A DNA stretch of 64,000 bases from NCBI RefSeq assembly GCF_039822265.1, contig NZ_JBAJEX010000008.1:1-64000 (forward strand), in the 5' to 3' direction. The position numbers and the translations under genes are program-made. The notes under the pieces are model-generated. The model made no database searches. It was not told the DNA's origin and was given only the letters and a program-made list of their open reading frames with translations. This document shows, piece by piece, positions 58,224-64,000 of the stretch; position 1 is the first letter of the stretch; every line of letters starts with the position of its first letter. The stretch is from Thiobacter sp. AK1. Lineage in GTDB: Bacteria > Pseudomonadota > Gammaproteobacteria > Burkholderiales > Thiobacteraceae.

Positions 58224-59519
58224 ATGTCTGGGCGGCCCTCCTTGCCGCGTCGCCTCGCGGACTGGCTCGCCTATCTGGAAAAGCTCCACCCCACCGCTAT
58301 CGAGCTCTCGCTCGATCGCGTGCGCACGGTCCGCGCGCGCCTGGGACTTGATCCCGGCTTCCCCATCATCACCGTCGGGGGCACCAACGGCAAGGGTTCC
58401 ACCTGCGCCTTCCTCGAGGCTATGCTGGTGGCGGCGGGGCGGCGCGTGGGCTGCTACACCTCACCCCATCTGCTCGCCTACAACGAGCGCGTGCGCATCG
58501 ATGGCCTGCCCGTTACGGACGCTGCGCTTTGCCGTGCCTTCGCCACGGTGGAGGCAGCCCGCGGCGAGGTTTCGCTCACCTATTTCGAGTTCGGGACCCT
58601 CGCGGCCCTGTTGTGCTTCGTCGAGGCTGGTGTCGAGGTGGCGGTGCTGGAAGTGGGCATGGGGGGACGGCTGGATGCGGTCAACGTGTTCGATGCCGAG
58701 GTGGCGGTGGTTACCACGGTGGATCTCGATCACATGGCCTGGCTAGGGCCCGACCGGGAACACATTGGCCGGGAGAAGGCCGGTATTTATCGCCCTGGCC
58801 GGCCTGCCATCTGCGCCGATTGCGATCCGCCTGCCACCCTGGTCGCTTACGCCCAGGCCATCGGCGCGGATCTGCGTTGCCTGGGGCGGGATTTTGGCTG
58901 GGAGCCAAGCACGACGGGCTGGCGGTTCTGGCGGCGTGCGGGGGGGCACCTTGTCTGCTTGGAAGCGCTGCCGCCACCGGCCCTGATCGGCGCCTACCAG
59001 TACGCCAACGCCGCAGCGGCCGTGGAGGCGCTGCTCGCGCTGGCGCCGCGTGTAAACATTGCCGAGGAGGCGATCCGTGCCGGGCTTGCGGGCGTGCACC
59101 TGCCGGGCCGTTTTCAGGTGGTGCCGGGGCCTCCTCAGCGCATTCTCGATGTCGCCCACAATCCACAAGGCGCGCGTATGCTGGCGGCGAATCTCGCGCA
59201 AGCGCCGATTGCGGGCCGCACCCTGGCGGTCTGCGCCATGCTGGCGGACAAGGACATGGAAGGCGTAGTGCGGGCGCTAGTGGACCAGGTGGATGCCTGG
59301 TTCGTGGCGGGGCTGCCCCCGCCACGGGGGGCGCCTGCAACGACGCTTGCCGCCAGCGTGCGCCGTCTCGCGCGGGGGGCACCCTGCGCCACCTACGCCG
59401 ATGTGCGTAGCGCCCATGCTGCTGCCTGTATGGCTGCGGCGCAAGGTGATAGAATTTTGATTTTCGGATCGTTTTACACGGTCGCCGCGGTGCTGGCGGA
59501 ACTCACCGGCAGCGCCTAG
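58224..59519 (+). CDS. folC: Bifunctional dihydrofolate synthase / folylpolyglutamate synthase
   Basis: FolC adds glutamate to dihydropteroate and to folates. The 431-residue protein has the P-loop TVGGTNGKGSTCAFLE (about 51-66), the folate-binding GCYTSPHLLAYNERVRIDG stretch (about 76-94), and the Mur-ligase-like motifs VLEVGMGGRLDAVNVFD and ILDVAHNPQGARML. It has one start at ATG 58224. The SPOR gene follows after 15 bases. Confidence 0.95.
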   Translation: MSGRPSLPRRLADWLAYLEKLHPTAIELSLDRVRTVRARLGLDPGFPIITVGGTNGKGSTCAFLEAMLVAAGRRVGCYTSPHLLAYNERVRIDGLPVTDAALCRAFATVEAARGEVSLTYFEFGTLAALLCFVEAGVEVAVLEVGMGGRLDAVNVFDAEVAVVTTVDLDHMAWLGPDREHIGREKAGIYRPGRPAICADCDPPATLVAYAQAIGADLRCLGRDFGWEPSTTGWRFWRRAGGHLVCLEALPPPALIGAYQYANAAAAVEALLALAPRVNIAEEAIRAGLAGVHLPGRFQVVPGPPQRILDVAHNPQGARMLAANLAQAPIAGRTLAVCAMLADKDMEGVVRALVDQVDAWFVAGLPPPRGAPATTLAASVRRLARGAPCATYADVRSAHAAACMAAAQGDRILIFGSFYTVAAVLAELTGSA

Positions 59520-59534
59520 CCAGGATCCTGCACC

Positions 59535-60185
59535 ATGACCCAGTCATCCCAGCTCAGCGACGAGGAAATAAAGTTTCGTAAACGTGCCCGGCGCCGTCTC
59601 GTGGGAGCAGTGGTGCTGGTGTTGCTGGTGGTCGTCGTGGTGCCATGGCTTTTGCCTGCCGACAAGCCGCCCCAGGACGCCCAACCCATCGACATCCACA
59701 TCCCAGCCCAGGATGCCACGGGCGTCGCACCCAAGATCCTGCCTGCCCCCCCACCTGCGGCGTCCGTACCGACAGAGGCTGCTACCGCGGCCGCAGCACC
59801 GACCCCGTCCGCTCCGGCCCCCGTGGTCCCCACCAAGCGGGAAACGGCCTCGGCTGCCGCCAAGCCGGCCACGGGCACGCAGCCCGCGCCCAGTTACACA
59901 GCGGCGCCGTCCAAGGAGGCCGCCCATGCCACGCCGAAAAGCGACACCGGCAGCGAACGTTACTACGTGCAGTATGGCGCCTTTTCCGAGGCGAAGAACG
60001 CCGCGCAGCGGCAGGCGGAACTCAAGGCTAAAGGTATCGCCACCTTCACCGAGGTGGTGAAGACGGCTGCCGGTGACAAGATTCGAGTGCGCAGCGGCCC
60101 CTATGCCACGCGCGAGGCGGCAGAAAAGATCCAGCAGAAGGCCAAGCCGCTGGATTCAAAGCTGGTACCTGCGGGCAAGGTGTGA
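59535..60185 (+). CDS. dedD: SPOR-domain membrane protein (DedD-like)
   Basis: The 216-residue bitopic inner-membrane protein has a basic cytoplasmic segment, one membrane helix (about 23-42), an Ala/Pro-rich periplasmic linker (to about 135) and a C-terminal SPOR domain (about 140-215, YYVQYGAFSEAKNAAQR). Its position between folC and cvpA is the standard place of DedD, a cell-division protein that binds septal peptidoglycan. It has the same architecture as the 24053-24751 protein but is not a close copy. Confidence 0.88.
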   Translation: MTQSSQLSDEEIKFRKRARRRLVGAVVLVLLVVVVVPWLLPADKPPQDAQPIDIHIPAQDATGVAPKILPAPPPAASVPTEAATAAAAPTPSAPAPVVPTKRETASAAAKPATGTQPAPSYTAAPSKEAAHATPKSDTGSERYYVQYGAFSEAKNAAQRQAELKAKGIATFTEVVKTAAGDKIRVRSGPYATREAAEKIQQKAKPLDSKLVPAGKV

Positions 60186-60234
60186 GCCGCAACGGACGTC
60201 TGCTCCTTAGCCAGCCTGTCCGGTGAGCTGGTCT

Positions 60235-60726
60235 ATGACGTGGTTCGATTACGCCGTGCTCTTCATCGTCGGAACATCGATGCTGCTGAGCGTGATGCGG
60301 GGCTTCCTGCGGGAAGTGATGGCGCTTTTGTCCTGGGTGGTGGCCTTCTGGATGGCGAGTCTCTATGCAGGCGAGGTGGCGCCGCTTCTGCCCAGCACCA
60401 TACCCAGCGGCCAGTTGCGCATGCTCGCGGCCTGGCTGTTGGTTTTTTTCGCGGCGCTGTTCATGATGACTGTGCTTTCCATTACGGTGGGTCAGTTTCT
60501 CAAGCTCTTGGGTGTCGGCCCGCTGGACCGGCTGCTGGGCGCGCTATTCGGTTTCGCGCGCGGCATGGTGATCGTGCTGGCACTGATGGTGGTGGCGGGG
60601 CTCACCAGCCTGCCGCGCCATCCGGAATGGCGTAACGCGACCTTCAGCGCACCGTTGGAGGCGTTGGTGACGCTGCTTCGCCCCTGGCTGCCAGAAGCCA
60701 TCGGCCGAGAGATCAAGTACGAGTAG
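60235..60726 (+). CDS. cvpA: CvpA family membrane protein
   Basis: The 163-residue protein has four hydrophobic helices (for example [18 protein letters not shown] at 4-21), typical of CvpA, a protein needed for colicin V production and envelope integrity in E. coli. I chose ATG 60235, which gives the canonical MTWFDYAVL start; GTG 60223 would add four residues. purF begins 8 bases later, as in the E. coli dedD-cvpA-purF order. Confidence 0.92.
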   Translation: MTWFDYAVLFIVGTSMLLSVMRGFLREVMALLSWVVAFWMASLYAGEVAPLLPSTIPSGQLRMLAAWLLVFFAALFMMTVLSITVGQFLKLLGVGPLDRLLGALFGFARGMVIVLALMVVAGLTSLPRHPEWRNATFSAPLEALVTLLRPWLPEAIGREIKYE

Positions 60727-60734
60727 GATGCACC

Positions 60735-62252
60735 ATGTGCGGAATCATCGGGGTCGTTTCCCATTCGCCGGTCAACCAGCTGCTCTATGACGGACTGCAG
60801 CTTTTGCAGCACCGCGGCCAGGATGCGGCGGGCATCGTCACGTCCCAGGGACGCACCTTCCACATGCACAAGGGCAGCGGCTTGGCGCGCGACGTGTTCC
60901 GCACCCGCAACATGCGTGATCTGTTGGGCAATATGGGCATCGCCCACGTGCGCTATCCCACCGCGGGGAGCGCGTCGTCTTCCGCAGAAGCCCAGCCTTT
61001 CTACGTCAATTCGCCCTTTGGCGTGGTGCTCGGGCACAATGGCAATCTGACCAATACCGATGCATTGCGTCAGGAGCTGTTCCGTCAGGACCTGCGCCAC
61101 GTCAACACCAACTCCGACTCGGAGGTATTGCTCAACGTACTCGCCCACGAGCTGCAGGAGAGCACGAGCCATCACCGTCTCGACGTGGCCAACATTTTCC
61201 AGGCGGTGGCGGGTGTGCACCGCCGCTGCCGGGGCGCCTATGCGGTGGTGGCCATGATCGCTGGCTACGGCATGCTGGCCTTCCGTGATCCCTATGGCAT
61301 CCGCCCCCTGGTGGTGGGCAAGTTGGAGACGGAGCAGGGGCCGGAATACATGGTGGCTTCCGAGAGCGTGGCGCTCGACGCCTTGGGCTTCACCCTGCTG
61401 CGGGATGTCGAGCCGGGCGAGGCGATCTTCGTGGACGAGGCAGGCCGATTCTATAGCCAGCAATGCGCGCAACGCCCGCTGCTGAGCCCGTGCATCTTCG
61501 AGTACGTCTATTTCGCGCGCCCGGATTCGGTGATGAATGGCATTTCCGTCTATGCCAGCCGGCTGCGAATGGGAGAGCGCCTCGCGGACAAGATCCGGCG
61601 CGAGTTCTCCCATCTGGACATCGATGTGGTCATTCCCATTCCAGATACCAGCCGACCCAGTGCGCTGCAGCTTGCCAACGAGCTGGGCATTCTCTATCGG
61701 GAAGGCTTCATCAAGAACCGCTACATCGGCCGCACCTTCATCATGCCGGGGCAGGCAGTGCGCAAGAAATCCGTGCGGCAAAAGCTCAACGCGATGGCGG
61801 TGGAGTTCAAGGGCAAGAACGTCTTGCTGGTGGACGATTCCATCGTGCGCGGCACCACCAGCCGGCAAATCGTGCAGATGGCGCGGGAGGTAGGGGCGCG
61901 CAAAGTGTATTTCGCCTCGGCCGCGCCACCCGTGCGCTTTCCCAACGTCTATGGCATCGACATGCCCACCCGCGCCGAATTGCTGGCTACCGGTCGCACG
62001 GACGAGGAGATTCGTCGCGAGATCGGCGCCGACGCCTTGATCTACCAAGATCTCGATGCTCTGGTGGCGGCGGTGCGCGAAGGCCACCCCGACATTCCGC
62101 GCTTCGATACGTCCTGCTTCGACGGCGATTACATCACGGGCGACGTCACGGAAGAATATTTGGCGCGCCTGGAGGCAAGCCGCAGCGGCGTGGCGGCAGA
62201 TCCCGACGGTGCCGGTACCCGGCAGCTGGATCTCAATCTGCGCACAGCTTAA
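60735..62252 (+). CDS. purF: Amidophosphoribosyltransferase
   Basis: PurF makes phosphoribosylamine from PRPP and glutamine, the first step of purine synthesis. The 505-residue product starts Met-Cys-Gly, and after Met removal the Cys is the glutaminase nucleophile, so no propeptide is present. The glutaminase half includes [11 protein letters not shown] and [11 protein letters not shown], and the PRPP-binding loop is [15 protein letters not shown] (about 362-376). metZ follows after 33 bases. Confidence 0.97.
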   Translation: MCGIIGVVSHSPVNQLLYDGLQLLQHRGQDAAGIVTSQGRTFHMHKGSGLARDVFRTRNMRDLLGNMGIAHVRYPTAGSASSSAEAQPFYVNSPFGVVLGHNGNLTNTDALRQELFRQDLRHVNTNSDSEVLLNVLAHELQESTSHHRLDVANIFQAVAGVHRRCRGAYAVVAMIAGYGMLAFRDPYGIRPLVVGKLETEQGPEYMVASESVALDALGFTLLRDVEPGEAIFVDEAGRFYSQQCAQRPLLSPCIFEYVYFARPDSVMNGISVYASRLRMGERLADKIRREFSHLDIDVVIPIPDTSRPSALQLANELGILYREGFIKNRYIGRTFIMPGQAVRKKSVRQKLNAMAVEFKGKNVLLVDDSIVRGTTSRQIVQMAREVGARKVYFASAAPPVRFPNVYGIDMPTRAELLATGRTDEEIRREIGADALIYQDLDALVAAVREGHPDIPRFDTSCFDGDYITGDVTEEYLARLEASRSGVAADPDGAGTRQLDLNLRTA

Positions 62253-62285
62253 GTCTGTGCTGGGGGCGCAAACGAGGAGCACACC

Positions 62286-63458
62286 ATGAGTGATGAATAC
62301 CAGCTAGACACGTTGGCGGTGCGCGCTGGCAGCCAGCGTAGCCAGTTCCACGAGCATTCCGAGGCGCTCTTCCTCACCTCGAGTTTCGTGTTCGATTCCG
62401 CCGAGCAGGCGGCCAAGCGCTTCAGCGGCGAGGAGCCCGGCAACATCTACGCCCGCTTCACCAATCCTACCGTGACCATGTTCGAGGAGCGCCTTGCCGC
62501 GCTGGAAGGAGCGCAAGCCTGTGTCGCCACCGCCTCTGGCATGTCGGCCATCCTGGCGTGCACCATGGGATTGCTTTCGGCGGGTGATCACATCGTCGCC
62601 TCGCGCGCCATCTTCGGTGCAACGGTTCAGCTATTCAGCAACATTCTCAAGCGCTTCGGCGTCGAAGTGAGCTTCGTCTCGCCCACTGACGTGGCCGAGT
62701 GGGAAAGGGCGGTCAGACCCAACACCAAACTGTTCTTCGCCGAGACGCCTTCCAACCCTCTTACCGAAGTGTGCGATATCGCCGCGCTGGCGGACATCGC
62801 CCATCGCCATGGCGCCTGGCTGGCGGTGGACAACTGTTTCTGTACACCCATCTTGCAGCGGCCGCTAAAACTGGGCGCCGACCTGGTGATCCATTCCGCG
62901 ACCAAATATCTGGACGGACAGGGCCGTGTATTGGGCGGTGCGGTGCTGGGCAGCAAGGCGCTACTGGATGGGGTGTACACTTTCCTGCGCACTGCCGGAC
63001 CCACCTTGTCTGCCTTCAACGCCTGGGTGTTCCTGAAGGGGCTAGAGACCCTGCGCCTGCGCATGGAGGCTCATTCCGCCAATGCCCTGGCGCTGGCGCA
63101 GTGGCTCGAGGCGCAGCCAAAGGTGGTGCGCGTGCTCTATCCCGGCCTGCCTTCCCATCCCCAGCATGCGCTCGCCATGCGCCAGCAGAAGACCGGTGGC
63201 GGCATCGTCTCCTTCGAGGTGAAAGGCGGCAAGGAGGCTGCGTGGCGCGTGATCGATTCCACCCGTCTGCTGTCCATTACCGCCAATCTGGGTGATACCA
63301 AGACCACCATCACCCATCCCGCCACGACCACGCATGGCCGGCTCACGCCGGAGCAGCGCGCGGCGGCGGGCATCAACGACGGGCTCATCCGCATTGCTGT
63401 CGGCCTGGAGGCGGTGGAGGACATCCAGGCAGACCTGGCGCGGGGGCTCGCTTTATGA
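62286..63458 (+). CDS. metZ: O-succinylhomoserine sulfhydrylase
   Basis: MetZ makes homocysteine directly from O-succinylhomoserine and sulfide, a PLP enzyme of the Cys/Met metabolism family. The 390-residue product has the family stretches NPTVTMFEERLAALEGA and FFAETPSNPLTEVCDI. The PLP lysine K207 lies in HSATKYLDGQGRV. GACGAGGAGCACACC precedes ATG 62286. Close relatives include cystathionine gamma-synthase and other sulfhydrylases; the purF-metZ pairing supports this call. Its TGA overlaps the next ATG (ATGA). Confidence 0.92.
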   Translation: MSDEYQLDTLAVRAGSQRSQFHEHSEALFLTSSFVFDSAEQAAKRFSGEEPGNIYARFTNPTVTMFEERLAALEGAQACVATASGMSAILACTMGLLSAGDHIVASRAIFGATVQLFSNILKRFGVEVSFVSPTDVAEWERAVRPNTKLFFAETPSNPLTEVCDIAALADIAHRHGAWLAVDNCFCTPILQRPLKLGADLVIHSATKYLDGQGRVLGGAVLGSKALLDGVYTFLRTAGPTLSAFNAWVFLKGLETLRLRMEAHSANALALAQWLEAQPKVVRVLYPGLPSHPQHALAMRQQKTGGGIVSFEVKGGKEAAWRVIDSTRLLSITANLGDTKTTITHPATTTHGRLTPEQRAAAGINDGLIRIAVGLEAVEDIQADLARGLAL

Positions 63459-64000
63459 GAGGGTTGGCGGCGCTGCTGCTCATGGCAGCCACCCTCGCCG
63501 CCCGTGCCGAGGGCATGGTGGAGGTGAGCTTCATGGATCAGCCGCCAGATGGTGGCGGCTATGTCACCCGTTATCTCGTCACCGACCGCTACCTGCGCAT
63601 GGATTACGGCCAGGATCGCGACGACTTCCTGCTGTTCGACCGCCAGGCGAAACTTGCCTACAACGTCACCCACGATCAGCGTACCATCCTGGTGATCGAG
63701 CCAGGGCCCGTGGCCGTGGCCCGTCCCGCGCAGTGGGAAGTGAAGGAGGATCTGCTCTCCGACGAGCGTGGCCGGCGCACCTTCGACATCACGGTCAACG
63801 GGCAGCATTGCAGCCGGATCACCGCTTCACCCACCTTCCTGCCGGAAGTGGTGCAGGCCTTGGCGGAGTTCAACGCCATCATGACGGCCAGCCAGAGCGT
63901 CACTTATCAGGCCACGCCGCCCGAGCTGCGCCAGCCCTGCGATCTGGCGCGGTTCGTGTTCGACCATGGTGCTTGGCTCAAGAACGGGCTGCCATTGTAC
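63455..64000 (+). CDS. Secreted protein of unknown function (cut by window edge)
   Basis: The reading frame is open from ATG 63455 to the last base; at least 182 residues are visible. The N-terminus is a signal peptide (RGLAALLLMAATLAARAEG, cleavage near residue 18). The mature part has beta-rich segments (GYVTRYLVTDRYLRMDYG, then LLFDRQAKLAYNVTHD) and two cysteines (NGQHCSR and QPCDLAR) that could pair. I do not recognise the family. The 4-base ATGA overlap with metZ suggests co-transcription. Confidence 0.65.
   Translation, partial: MRGLAALLLMAATLAARAEGMVEVSFMDQPPDGGGYVTRYLVTDRYLRMDYGQDRDDFLLFDRQAKLAYNVTHDQRTILVIEPGPVAVARPAQWEVKEDLLSDERGRRTFDITVNGQHCSRITASPTFLPEVVQALAEFNAIMTASQSVTYQATPPELRQPCDLARFVFDHGAWLKNGLPLY

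Noticed and set aside
62253-62285. Methionine-related riboswitch (SAM type) before metZ
   Set aside because: The gap is only 33 bases, too short for a SAM riboswitch, and shows no characteristic stem structure.

Overview
This window is a stretch of GC-rich bacterial chromosome. It carries almost only housekeeping genes, tightly packed and nearly all on the + strand. Gene content and order point to a betaproteobacterium. The nuo operon is followed by a NUDIX gene, leuC-entericidin-leuD-leuB-asd-usg-fimV-truA-trpFBA-accD-folC-SPOR-cvpA-purF-metZ are contiguous, and so are pilW-rodZ-ispG-hisS-yfgM-bamB-der-hfq-hflX-hflKC-hisZ-purA. A sulfur- or nitrogen-metabolising autotroph of the Nitrosomonadales/Hydrogenophilales kind is plausible, but nothing in the window proves the genus.

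Layout. 1-14191: nuoB to nuoN, thirteen genes of proton-pumping NADH:quinone oxidoreductase (complex I); nuoA, if present, lies beyond the left edge. 14298-18265: an accessory stretch with a small ABM-like protein (minus), a NUDIX hydrolase plus an unknown small protein (plus), and a minus-strand operon msrA / nucleotide-sugar-type glycosyltransferase / PfkB sugar kinase. 18386-21104: a chorismate-lyase-like protein, a secreted unknown protein and a gamma-glutamyltransferase. 21167-23447: accA-tilS. 23546-24052: a decayed TRAP-transporter remnant in which the start of dctP is joined to the end of dctM. 24053-41272: a SPOR-domain protein (minus), ndk, and the large rlmN-to-purA cluster covering RNA modification, cell shape, isoprenoid synthesis, outer-membrane assembly, ribosome biogenesis, RNA chaperone and membrane protease control. 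41323-41409: tRNA-Leu(CAG), minus. 41426-44466: rnr-rlmB. 44533-50188: leucine and aspartate-family biosynthesis. 50265-64000: fimV, an EcfT-like protein, truA, tryptophan, fatty-acid, folate, purine and methionine genes, ending in a secreted protein cut by the window edge.

Most junctions are ATGA/TGATG overlaps or gaps below 30 bases, so the window reads as a handful of long transcription units. The exceptions are the interesting part. Several gaps hold palindromic non-coding elements: 10-70 before nuoB, about 8120-8205 between nuoI and nuoJ, 11171-11221 between nuoL and nuoM, 29248-29293 after ispG, and 34853-34995 between der and hfq. No integrase, transposase, CRISPR array, restriction system or obvious defence island is present. 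I found no convincing new multi-gene system. The best candidates for a second look are the msrA/glycosyltransferase/PfkB operon, the dctP-dctM deletion scar, the inverted-repeat element before hfq, and the DUF3050 gene inserted between ispG and hisS.
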